NCBI RefSeq assembly: GCF_009789555.1
Contig: NZ_CP046902.1
Coordinates: forward strand, 298,001-362,000
Source: Stutzerimonas stutzeri
GTDB taxonomy: Bacteria > Pseudomonadota > Gammaproteobacteria > Pseudomonadales > Pseudomonadaceae
Direction of reading: 5' to 3'
Length of the DNA stretch: 64,000 bases
This document shows, in pieces, positions 27,229 through 34,917 of the stretch. Made by a program: the position numbers and the translations under genes. The notes under the pieces are model-generated. The model saw only the letters and a program-made list of their open reading frames with translations. It was not told where the DNA came from and ran no database searches. Position 1 is the first letter of the stretch, and the number at the start of each line of letters is the position of its first letter.

Positions 27229-27798
27229 ATGAAAGCGACCGCGCCCCATTACCTCAAGCATCACTTCCTGATGGCCATGCCGCACATGGCCGACCCGAAC
27301 TTCGCCCAGACGCTGATCTATCTGGTGGAGCACAACCGGGACGGCGCGATGGGGCTCATCGTCAATCGCCCGAGCGGACTGAATCTGGCGGACGTCCTCG
27401 AACAATTGCGTCCGGGCGAACCCGTGATCCCCGCCTGCCAGCACCTGCCCATCTTTTCCGGCGGCCCGGTCCAGACCGACAGGGGCTTCGTATTGCATCC
27501 GGCCGACGCCCAATTCCAGGCCACACTCGGTTTGGGCGAACTCGGCGTCACCACTTCCCAGGACGTGCTTTTCGCTATCGCCGACGGCTACGGCCCCAGT
27601 CCACACTTCATCGCGCTCGGCTACGCGGGCTGGGAGCCGGGCCAGCTCGAAATGGAGTTGGTCGAAAACGCGTGGCTGAGCTGCCCGGCGCAACCGCACA
27701 TTCTCTTCGACCTGCCCCACGACCAGCGGCTCGCGGCTGCAGCCGCATCGCTGGGGGTCGACCTCAGGCATCTCAGCACCCAGGTCGGCCACGCATGA
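27229..27798 (+). CDS. algH: YqgE/AlgH family protein (UPF0301)
   Basis: Small cytosolic protein of unsettled biochemical role; algH was named in P. aeruginosa as an alginate regulator. The 189-residue product has the family opening LKHHFLMAMPHMADPNFA and the segments GLIVNRPSGLNL, IFSGGPVQTDRGFVLH and FALGYAGWEPGQLE in altered form (FIALGYAGWEPGQLE). Its stop overlaps the ruvX start (ATGA), the usual yqgE-yqgF pairing. Confidence 0.92.
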   Translation: MKATAPHYLKHHFLMAMPHMADPNFAQTLIYLVEHNRDGAMGLIVNRPSGLNLADVLEQLRPGEPVIPACQHLPIFSGGPVQTDRGFVLHPADAQFQATLGLGELGVTTSQDVLFAIADGYGPSPHFIALGYAGWEPGQLEMELVENAWLSCPAQPHILFDLPHDQRLAAAAASLGVDLRHLSTQVGHA

Positions 27799-28223
27799 GT
27801 GCCCTGCGCCTGCTGCTGGGCTTCGACTACGGCACCAAGCAGATCGGCGTCGCGGTCGGCCAGGCGATCACGGGCCAGGCCCGGGAACTGTGTGTGCTCA
27901 AGGCCCAGAACGGCGTGCCCGACTGGTCGCGGATCGAAGCGCTGCTGCTCGAATGGCAACCGGATGCGCTGGTGGTCGGCCTGCCGCTCAACATGGATGG
28001 CAGCCCGAGTGAAATGAGCAGCCGCGCCGAGAAATTCGCCCGGCGCCTCAACGGCCGCTTCAACATTCCGGTGCACACCCACGACGAACGCCTGACAACC
28101 TACGAAGCCAAAGGCGAGCGCCTGCGTAGCGGGCAGCACGGAGGCTACCGCGAGCGCCCCGTCGACGCCCTCGCCGCAGCGCTTTTGCTGGAAGGCTGGC
28201 TGACCGCACAGCGGGCCCTCTGA
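27795..28223 (+). CDS. ruvX: Putative pre-16S rRNA nuclease RuvX/YqgF
   Basis: RNase H-fold nuclease thought to finish the 5' end of 16S rRNA and once proposed as an alternative Holliday-junction resolvase. It has 142 residues: LLGFDYGTKQIGVAVG with the first catalytic Asp, VVGLPLNMDG, and THDERLTTYEA plus the C-terminal VDALAAALLLEGWL Asp. The start at 27795 was chosen for its ATGA overlap with the preceding gene and for the family length. Confidence 0.93.
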   Translation: MSALRLLLGFDYGTKQIGVAVGQAITGQARELCVLKAQNGVPDWSRIEALLLEWQPDALVVGLPLNMDGSPSEMSSRAEKFARRLNGRFNIPVHTHDERLTTYEAKGERLRSGQHGGYRERPVDALAAALLLEGWLTAQRAL

Positions 28224-28242
28224 CGCGTATCAAGGAGAAACG

Positions 28243-28755
28243 ATGACCCTGCCGAACCCCGACCAGCTGCTGCCCGAAATGGCGGCTGCACTGGAGCAAC
28301 ACCTGAGCAGCCATGGCATATCGGAGCCCCTGTTCATCGGTATCCACACCGGTGGCGTCTGGATTGCCCAGGCATTGCTGGAACTGCGTGGCAAGCAGGA
28401 GGCGCTCGGCGTGCTGGATGTGTCCTTCTATCGCGACGACTTCACGCAGAACGGCCTGCATCCACAGGTTCGCCCATCGGCACTGCCGTTCGAAATCGAA
28501 GGCCAGCACCTGGTACTGATCGACGACGTGCTGATGAGCGGACGCACCATCCGTGCGGCACTCAACGAGCTGTTCGACTATGGCCGGCCCGCCAGCGTCA
28601 GCCTCGTCTGCCTGCTGGATCTCAACGCCCGTGAGCTTCCGATCCGGCCGGACGTGGTCGGCGCGACGCTGTCTCTGCCGCCGGACAAACGGGTGAAACT
28701 GCTCGGCCCGGCTCCGCTCGCCCTTGAGTACAAGACCCTCGCATCCGCCAACTGA
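28243..28755 (+). CDS. pyrR: Pyrimidine regulator / uracil phosphoribosyltransferase PyrR
   Basis: PRTase-fold protein that regulates pyrimidine genes and can have weak uracil phosphoribosyltransferase activity. The 170-residue product has the PRPP loop LVLIDDVLMSGRTIRAAL (about residues 89-106) and the FIGIHTGGVWIA motif. A strong AAGGAG sits 6 bases before the ATG. It lies 19 bases after ruvX and 10 before pyrB, so it leads the pyrRBC' unit. Confidence 0.95.
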   Translation: MTLPNPDQLLPEMAAALEQHLSSHGISEPLFIGIHTGGVWIAQALLELRGKQEALGVLDVSFYRDDFTQNGLHPQVRPSALPFEIEGQHLVLIDDVLMSGRTIRAALNELFDYGRPASVSLVCLLDLNARELPIRPDVVGATLSLPPDKRVKLLGPAPLALEYKTLASAN

Positions 28756-28765
28756 GACCCTCGCG

Positions 28766-29782
28766 ATGACGCCTACCGACGCCAAGCGCCCGCTGCAGCT
28801 GAACGACAACGGCCAGTTGCGCCATTTCCTGTCCCTGGACGGTTTGCCGCGCGCACTGCTCACCGAAATCCTCGACACGGCCGACTCCTTTCTAGAAGTC
28901 GGCGCCAGGGCCGTCAAGAAGGTCCCTCTGCTGCGCGGCAAGACCGTCTGCAATGTCTTCTTCGAAAACTCGACGCGCACCCGCACCACCTTCGAATTGG
29001 CGGCCAAACGCCTGTCGGCGGATGTGATCACGCTGAACGTGTCGACCTCATCGACCAGCAAGGGTGAAACCCTTACCGATACGCTGCGCAACCTCGAAGC
29101 GATGGCGGCCGACATGTTCGTCGTGCGTCACGCTGATTCGGGCGCCGCACACTTCATCGCCGAGCACGTCTGCCCGGACGTCGCGATCATCAATGGCGGT
29201 GACGGACGCCACGCGCACCCCACACAGGGCATGCTCGACATGCTGACCATCCGTCGACACAAGGGTGATTTCGAGAAGCTGTCGGTGGCCATCGTTGGCG
29301 ACATCCTGCATTCGCGTGTGGCCCGTTCCAACATGCTCGCGCTGAAGACCCTCGGCTGCCCGGACATTCGTGTCATCGGTCCGAAAACGCTACTGCCGAT
29401 CGGCCTGGAGCAGTACGGCGTCAGTGTCTTCCACGACATGAACGAAGGCCTGCGCGATGTCGATGTGGTGATCATGCTGCGCCTGCAACGCGAACGCATG
29501 CAGGGTGGACTGCTGCCCAGCGAGGGCGAATTCTACCGCCTCTACGGACTGACCACGCAGCGCATGGCGCTGGCCAAGCCGGACGCCATCGTCATGCATC
29601 CGGGCCCGATCAACCGCGGCGTCGAGATCGAATCGGCGGTGGCGGACGGGACCCAGTCGGTGATTCTCAACCAGGTGACCTACGGCATCGCGGTTCGCAT
29701 GGCGGTGCTCTCCATGGCCATGAGCGGCCAGACCGCCCAGCGCCAGCTCGAAACCGAATACGCTGCCGAGGAGCAGAACTGA
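28766..29782 (+). CDS. pyrB: Aspartate carbamoyltransferase catalytic subunit
   Basis: Makes carbamoyl-aspartate from carbamoyl phosphate and aspartate, the committed step of pyrimidine synthesis. The 338-residue product has the carbamoyl-phosphate motif FENSTRTRTTFELA, HPTQGMLDM and the C-terminal MHPGPINRGVEI. In pseudomonads PyrB works as a dodecamer with the inactive dihydroorotase-like PyrC'. The start at 28766 gives the family N-terminus; an upstream reading would overlap pyrR. The stop shares one base with the pyrC' ATG. Confidence 0.96.
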   Translation: MTPTDAKRPLQLNDNGQLRHFLSLDGLPRALLTEILDTADSFLEVGARAVKKVPLLRGKTVCNVFFENSTRTRTTFELAAKRLSADVITLNVSTSSTSKGETLTDTLRNLEAMAADMFVVRHADSGAAHFIAEHVCPDVAIINGGDGRHAHPTQGMLDMLTIRRHKGDFEKLSVAIVGDILHSRVARSNMLALKTLGCPDIRVIGPKTLLPIGLEQYGVSVFHDMNEGLRDVDVVIMLRLQRERMQGGLLPSEGEFYRLYGLTTQRMALAKPDAIVMHPGPINRGVEIESAVADGTQSVILNQVTYGIAVRMAVLSMAMSGQTAQRQLETEYAAEEQN

Positions 29783-31053
29783 TGCCCACCGAAATCCTCG
29801 GCGCTCGCCTGATCGATCCCACCAACGGGCGCGATGAAGTCACTGACATTTACTGCCAGGACGGCTTGGTCGTCGCCATCGGCCAGGCACCGGCAGGCTT
29901 CAACGCGGTGCACAGCATCGACGCACAGGGACTGATCGCCGCCCCCGGGCTGGTCGATCTGTCCGTTGCCCTGTGCGAGCCGGGCTACAGCCGCAAGGGC
30001 AGCATCGCAAGCGAAACACTGGCCGCCACTGCCGGCGGCATCACCAGCCTGTGCTGCCCACCGAACACCAAACCCGTGCTGGACACCGCCGCGGTCGCCG
30101 AGCTGATTCTCGACCGCGCCCGCGAGTCCGGTCATGCCAAGGTCTTCCCGATTGGGGCCCTGACACGCAACCTGGCGGGTGAGCAGCTCGCTGAGCTGGT
30201 GGCGCTACGCGATGCCGGCTGTGTCGCCTTCGGCAATGGCCTGACCAACTTCGCCAGCAACCGAAACCTGAGCCGCGCGCTGGAATATGCAGCGACCTTC
30301 GGCCTCACCGTGATCATGCATTCCCAGGACGCCGATCTGGCCGCGGGCGGTCTGGCCCATGAAGGCCCGGCGGCCGCGTTTCTCGGCCTGGCCGGCATCC
30401 CCGAGACAGCCGAAACCGTGGCTCTGGCGCGCAACCTGCTGTTGGTGGAACAGACCGGCGTACGTGCGCACTTCAGCCAACTGACGACCGCCCGCGGCGC
30501 ACAGATGATCGCCGATGCTCAGGCGCGCGGCCTACCGGTCACCGCCGATGTGGCGATGTATCAGCTGATCCTGACCGATGAAGCGCTGCACGGTTTTTCC
30601 AGCCTTTACCATGTGCAGCCGCCCTTACGCAGCGCCCGCGACCGTGACGGCCTGCGCGAAGCGGTCAAGGCCGGCGTTATCTCGGCGATATCCAGTCACC
30701 ACCAGCCTCACGAGGTGGACGCCAAACAGGCGCCGTTCGGCGAAACCGAGCCTGGCATCAGCAGTGCGGAAATCCTTCTTCCGCTGGCACTCACGCTCGT
30801 GGAGGATGGCCTGCTCGACCTGCCGACTGCACTCGCCCGCCTAAGCAGCGGCCCGGCCGCCGCGCTGCAGCTACCCGCCGGGCGCCTGGCTGTCGGCGAC
30901 GCCGCGGATCTGGTCCTGTTCGATCCGGCCAGCTCTACGCTGGCGGGCGAAGTCTGGCATTCCAAGGGCCGTAACTGCCCCTTCATCGGCCATTGCCTGC
31001 CGGGCGCGGTGCGCCACACGATTGTCGACGGCAGGCTCGCCTTTCAGGGCTGA
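29782..31053 (+). CDS. pyrC': Inactive dihydroorotase-like subunit PyrC' of aspartate transcarbamoylase
   Basis: Dihydroorotase homologue that is needed for assembly of the Pseudomonas transcarbamoylase but is not itself active. The 423-residue product keeps the amidohydrolase outline (APGLVDL, PPNTKPVLD, GETEPGISSAEILLPL). However, the metal-binding HxH after VDL is replaced by Ser-Val-Ala (VDLSVALCEPGYSRK), so zinc binding and catalysis should be lost. It starts at the pyrB stop (TGATG), implying coupled translation and matched amounts. A real pyrC must be elsewhere in the genome. Confidence 0.93.
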   Translation: MPTEILGARLIDPTNGRDEVTDIYCQDGLVVAIGQAPAGFNAVHSIDAQGLIAAPGLVDLSVALCEPGYSRKGSIASETLAATAGGITSLCCPPNTKPVLDTAAVAELILDRARESGHAKVFPIGALTRNLAGEQLAELVALRDAGCVAFGNGLTNFASNRNLSRALEYAATFGLTVIMHSQDADLAAGGLAHEGPAAAFLGLAGIPETAETVALARNLLLVEQTGVRAHFSQLTTARGAQMIADAQARGLPVTADVAMYQLILTDEALHGFSSLYHVQPPLRSARDRDGLREAVKAGVISAISSHHQPHEVDAKQAPFGETEPGISSAEILLPLALTLVEDGLLDLPTALARLSSGPAAALQLPAGRLAVGDAADLVLFDPASSTLAGEVWHSKGRNCPFIGHCLPGAVRHTIVDGRLAFQG

Positions 31054-31062
31054 CCGCGTGCT

Positions 31063-31092
31063 AGCGGTCCGCCCGCGAGGGGCCGGACCGCT
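31063..31092. terminator. Hairpin between pyrC' and the TM2 gene
   Basis: AGCGGTCCG (31063-31071) pairs perfectly with CGGACCGCT (31084-31092). It lies in the 50-base convergent gap and could serve both strands. No T-run follows on either strand. Confidence 0.45.
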
Positions 31093-31103
31093 GGAGCGCC
31101 TCG

Positions 31104-31502
31104 TTACCCGCGCTTTTCCAGGTTGCGCATCGATACCTGGCTGTTCAGCGTCCAGAAGTCATAGAGCACGCCCACGAAAAACAGCCCGCCGGTGCACAGG
31201 TAGATCAGCCCGGTAATCCATTTCCCCTGGTACATGCGGTGTACACCGAAGACACCCAAGAAGGTCAGCAAAATCCAGGCGACGGTGTAGTCGATAGGCC
31301 CCGGCTGGAAGCGCAGATCGGCCTCTCGGTCCATCGACGGAATCAGAAACAGATCGATGATCCAGCCGACGAAGAACAAGCCAAGCGTGAAGAACCAAAT
31401 CGTGCCGGTGATCGGCTTGCCGTAGTAGAAGCGGTGGGAGCCGAGGAATCCAAAGATCCACAGAAGGTAGCCAATCAAGGTGCTGTGGGTGTTCTGCCGC
31501 AT
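31104..31502 (-). CDS. TM2-domain membrane protein with two TM2 units
   Basis: Small inner-membrane protein of unknown function. The 132-residue product holds two copies of the TM2 pattern (helix, short loop with Gly-x-His-Arg, helix): residues 9-52 (FGFLGSHRFYYGKPITGT) and about 72-116 (LGVFGVHRMYQGKWITGL). Each unit ends with Gly-Leu-Phe-Phe-Val-Gly and an Asp. The ATG at 31502 starts right before the first unit; longer in-frame readings add unrelated residues. It is divergent from the SOS cassette, whose LexA box lies 105 bases upstream of this start. Confidence 0.82.
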   Translation of the reverse strand: MRQNTHSTLIGYLLWIFGFLGSHRFYYGKPITGTIWFFTLGLFFVGWIIDLFLIPSMDREADLRFQPGPIDYTVAWILLTFLGVFGVHRMYQGKWITGLIYLCTGGLFFVGVLYDFWTLNSQVSMRNLEKRG

Positions 31503-31606
31503 CTGAGCCTCGCTGTCGGTTGGGTATTGCCTCGCTGAGCTTATCCGATTCCCGTCCGGTTGAAGTGTCTGCCGAACGGCCATCGTGAACCAGAGGCACC
31601 GTGATA

Positions 31607-31622
31607 CTGTATATACAAACAG
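31607..31622. promoter_or_regulatory. LexA (SOS) box
   Basis: CTGTATATACAAACAG fits the CTG-N10-CAG rule of gammaproteobacterial LexA sites, with an AT-rich core and TA before CTG as in strong SOS boxes. It ends 16 bases before the ATG of the radical SAM gene. LexA bound here should silence the cassette until DNA damage. Confidence 0.85.
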
Positions 31623-31638
31623 CATCGCGACGATTCCC

Positions 31639-32850
31639 ATGCAACTGATCGATAAACTCAGCGTCCTGGCCGACGCGGCCAAGTACGACGTATCGTGCGC
31701 CAGCAGCGGCGCACCGAAACGCAGTTCGAAGGGCCGTAGCGGGCTGGGCGCCACCGATGGCATGGGCATCTGCCACAGCTTCACCCCGGACGGTCGCTGC
31801 GTGGCGTTGCTGAAGATTCTGCTGACAAATTTCTGCCTGTACGACTGCCAGTACTGCGTGAACCGTCGATCCAGCGACGTACCACGCGCACGCTTCACGC
31901 CGGAAGAAGTCGTGACGCTGACCCTGGATTTCTACCGGCGCAACTGTATCAGCGGCCTGTTTCTCAGCTCCGGCATCATTCGATCCGCCGACTACACCAT
32001 GGAACAGCTGATCCGCGTGGCCAGGCTGTTACGCGAAGAGCATGAATTTCGCGGCTACATCCACCTGAAGACTATCCCGGACGCGGACCCGCTGCTGATT
32101 GCCGAGGCCGGCCGCTACGCCGACCGGCTCAGCGTCAACATCGAACTGCCGACCGAGTCCAGCCTGATCCGTCTCGCACCGGAGAAACAGGTCGTCACCA
32201 TCAAGCAGGCCATGCATGCCATCCACGAGGGCGAAACCGAAGCCCAGACGGAGAAACGCGCACCGCGCTTTGCTCCCGCCGGCCAAAGCACCCAGATGAT
32301 CGTCGGCGCCGACGCCACGGATGACAGCACCATTCTGCACACCGCGCAGTCGCTTTACGGCAGCTACCGCCTACGGCGCGTCTATTACTCCGCGTTCAGC
32401 CCAATCCCCCACAGCCCGACGACCGTGCCGTTCGAGGCGCCACCGCTGCTGCGCGAGCATCGGTTGTACCAGGCCGACTTCCTTATGCGCGGTTATGGCT
32501 TTCGTGCTGGCGAGCTGCTCGCCGGGCCCGGGAACCTGCCGCTGGACATTGACCCGAAGCTCGCCTGGGCGCTGTCCAACCGTGAACACTTTCCGGTCGA
32601 CTTGAATCGGGCCGAGCCCGCGTTGATCGCCCGCATTCCTGGCATCGGCCTACTCAGCGCCAAGCGACTGGTCGCCCTGCGCCGGCAGAAACGCATCCGC
32701 TATGAAGATTTGACGCGCCTTCGCTGTTCCCTGGAAAAAGCCAAACCTTTCATCATCACCCAGGACTACCGGCCGAGCCTGGCCCATGCCGATTCGGCAC
32801 AACTGCGCCAACGGCTCAGCGAGGGGCCGGTACAGATGGGTTTGTGGTGA
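31639..32850 (+). CDS. Radical SAM protein, putative DNA modification/repair (TIGR03916 type)
   Basis: The family has no proven reaction; it is annotated as DNA modification or repair because of its partner gene and DNA-binding tail. The 403-residue product has the radical SAM cluster motif CLYDCQYC (Cys66, Cys70, Cys73) in a barrel domain. Its C-terminus is a helix-hairpin-helix (about 321-350: DLNRAEPALIARIPGIGLL), a nonspecific DNA-binding fold. The start at 31639 follows a LexA box by 16 bases, which supports a DNA-damage role. No clear Shine-Dalgarno is seen. Its TGA shares a base with the next ATG, so the two proteins are made together. Confidence 0.85.
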   Translation: MQLIDKLSVLADAAKYDVSCASSGAPKRSSKGRSGLGATDGMGICHSFTPDGRCVALLKILLTNFCLYDCQYCVNRRSSDVPRARFTPEEVVTLTLDFYRRNCISGLFLSSGIIRSADYTMEQLIRVARLLREEHEFRGYIHLKTIPDADPLLIAEAGRYADRLSVNIELPTESSLIRLAPEKQVVTIKQAMHAIHEGETEAQTEKRAPRFAPAGQSTQMIVGADATDDSTILHTAQSLYGSYRLRRVYYSAFSPIPHSPTTVPFEAPPLLREHRLYQADFLMRGYGFRAGELLAGPGNLPLDIDPKLAWALSNREHFPVDLNRAEPALIARIPGIGLLSAKRLVALRRQKRIRYEDLTRLRCSLEKAKPFIITQDYRPSLAHADSAQLRQRLSEGPVQMGLW

Positions 32851-33692
32851 TGCGCCAGGTGCGCTTCGACGGCAGCTTCGATGGCTGGCGCGACGCTGCC
32901 CGTGACCTGCTCCGGAGCGCGATCGCGCCTCATCGGGTCGAGTGGCTCGGCGGCAACGATACGGGCGGCCTGTTCAACGAGCCCGATGCGTTCGAAACAC
33001 TCGACCCGATCTCGACCCCGGCGCCGCGTATCCCGCGGTCTTTGATCGACGAGCTGGAAATCGCTGCACGCTTTCGCACGAGGGACCGCTGGAGCCTGCT
33101 GTACCGGATTCTCTGGCGAGTCGCGAACGGCGATCGAACCGCCAGGCTGGCCGGTGATGTCGACGGCAGCGAGCTGCAGGCGCGCATCAAGGCCGTACGC
33201 CGCGAAGCGCACCACCTGCACGCCTTTGTGCGCTTTTACCCACTGGAGGCCGAGCACGCTCCGGACTATGTCGCCTGGTTCGAGCCCGCCCATGACATTC
33301 TGCTCAGCGCGTCGTCGCCCTTCGCAGACCGCATGGGCCTGCACTCCTGGCTCATCGCGACGCCCGATGATGCGGTGTTGTGGGATGGCCAGACTATGCA
33401 CTACTGCAACCGATGCCCGGCACGCTGGCGTGAATGGGCGCAAGGCACCAAGGACAGGGGCGCCGAGCTGTGGAACGCCTATTACCAGAGCACCTTCAAT
33501 CCGGCCCGGCTCAACCCTGACGTGCTGCAAGGCCATCTACCGGTACGCTTCTGGAAAAACCTGCCAGAAGGCCCGCTCATCCAACAATTGATGAGTCGCG
33601 CGCGGGCCGGTGCGCAGCGTGATGGCCAAGCCGAAAGCGTTGCCACCCGGGCCGGCAAGCGCATCGGGCAACCCCGGCACCGCATCGATTAA
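32850..33692 (+). CDS. TIGR03915-family putative DNA repair protein
   Basis: Constant partner of the radical SAM protein just upstream; function unproven. The 280-residue product opens VRFDGSFDGWRDAARDLL and contains the family-like segments VRREAHHLHAFVRFYPLE and HDILLSASSPFADRM. In some bacteria this domain is fused to a UdgX-type uracil-DNA glycosylase; no such domain is present here. The ATG at 32850 overlaps the previous stop (TGATG). Its stop overlaps the convergent pilU stop by two bases, so the cassette has no room for its own terminator. Confidence 0.82.
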   Translation: MRQVRFDGSFDGWRDAARDLLRSAIAPHRVEWLGGNDTGGLFNEPDAFETLDPISTPAPRIPRSLIDELEIAARFRTRDRWSLLYRILWRVANGDRTARLAGDVDGSELQARIKAVRREAHHLHAFVRFYPLEAEHAPDYVAWFEPAHDILLSASSPFADRMGLHSWLIATPDDAVLWDGQTMHYCNRCPARWREWAQGTKDRGAELWNAYYQSTFNPARLNPDVLQGHLPVRFWKNLPEGPLIQQLMSRARAGAQRDGQAESVATRAGKRIGQPRHRID

Positions 33693-34834
33693 CGAAAGCT
33701 GCGGCCTGGGTCGTCGTCACTGACCTCCAGGGTCAAGCCCTGCGAGATGCTGGACAGGTGCTCACTATCGGTTTCGGAGTCCAACTTGATCATCAGGCGA
33801 AGATCATTGGACGAGTCGGCATGAAGCAAGGCGTCTTCGTAGGTAATCTCGCCCTGCACATAGAGGTTGTAGAGTGCCTGGTCGAAGGTCTGCATACCGA
33901 GGTCGGTGGAGCGTTTCATCAGCGACTTGAGTTCGTGTACCTCGCCCTTGCGGATCAGGTCCGCTGCGAGCGGGGTATTGATCAGCACCTCGATCACCGC
34001 GCGGCGACCTTTCCCATCCGGGGTCGGGATCAGTTGCTGAGCGACGATGGCCTTGAGGTTCAGCGACAGGTCCATCCAGACCTGCTGTTGCCGATCGGCC
34101 GGGAAGAAGTTGATGATCCGATCCAGCGCCTGGTTGGCGTTGTTGGCGTGCAGCGTGGCCAGGCAGAGATGGCCGGTTTCAGCGAACGCGACCGCATAAT
34201 CCATGGTTTCGCGGGTCCGCACTTCGCCGATAAGAATTACGTCAGGGGCCTGGCGCAGGGTGTTCTTCAGCGCCACATCGAAAGAGTCGGTGTCGATGCC
34301 GACTTCGCGCTGAGTGACGATGCAGCTCTGATGCTGGTGGATGAACTCGATGGGGTCTTCAATGGAGATGATGTGCCCGCTGGAGTTCTTGTTGCGGTAG
34401 CCGATCATCGCCGCCAGCGACGTCGACTTGCCGGTGCCGGTCGCCCCAACGAAGAGCACCAGGCCGCGCTTGGTCATGGCGAGCTTCTTCAATACATCCG
34501 GCAGTTTGAGCTCTTCGAGGGTCGGAATGTTGGTTTCGATACGGCGCAACACCATGCCCGCGAGGTTGCGCTGATAGAAGGCGCTGACGCGAAAACGGCC
34601 GATGCCCCGCGCACTGATGGCGAAGTTGCATTCATGATTTTCTGCGAACTCCCGGCGTTGCTGCTCGTTCATCACGGCGTGCACCGTTTCGCGGGTCATC
34701 TCCGGCGACATCGGCGTCTTGTTCACCGGCAGGATCTTGCCGTTGACCTTCATCGACGGCGGCACACCAGCCGTGATGAACAGATCGGAGCCGCCTTTTT
34801 CCACCATCAGGCGCAACAGTTTCTCGAATTCCAT
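33689..34834 (-). CDS. pilU: Type IV pilus retraction ATPase PilU
   Basis: PilT-like hexameric ATPase that assists PilT in pilus retraction at the inner membrane. The 381-residue product opens MEFEKLLRLMVEKGGSDLF and has Walker A GATGTGKS near residues 130-137, the Asp box, and LATLHANNANQALDRI. The C-terminal extension beyond the PilT length (EHLSSISQGLTLEV) is typical of PilU. It follows pilT after 83 bases. Confidence 0.95.
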   Translation of the reverse strand: MEFEKLLRLMVEKGGSDLFITAGVPPSMKVNGKILPVNKTPMSPEMTRETVHAVMNEQQRREFAENHECNFAISARGIGRFRVSAFYQRNLAGMVLRRIETNIPTLEELKLPDVLKKLAMTKRGLVLFVGATGTGKSTSLAAMIGYRNKNSSGHIISIEDPIEFIHQHQSCIVTQREVGIDTDSFDVALKNTLRQAPDVILIGEVRTRETMDYAVAFAETGHLCLATLHANNANQALDRIINFFPADRQQQVWMDLSLNLKAIVAQQLIPTPDGKGRRAVIEVLINTPLAADLIRKGEVHELKSLMKRSTDLGMQTFDQALYNLYVQGEITYEDALLHADSSNDLRLMIKLDSETDSEHLSSISQGLTLEVSDDDPGRSFR

Positions 34835-34917
34835 CGTCGTTCTCGTATGCGTTTGGGCGAAACCGCGTAAAGGCTAATCGGAAGGGCCGGCTTCGGCGGC
34901 CGGGCCGCTCCCCCGGC

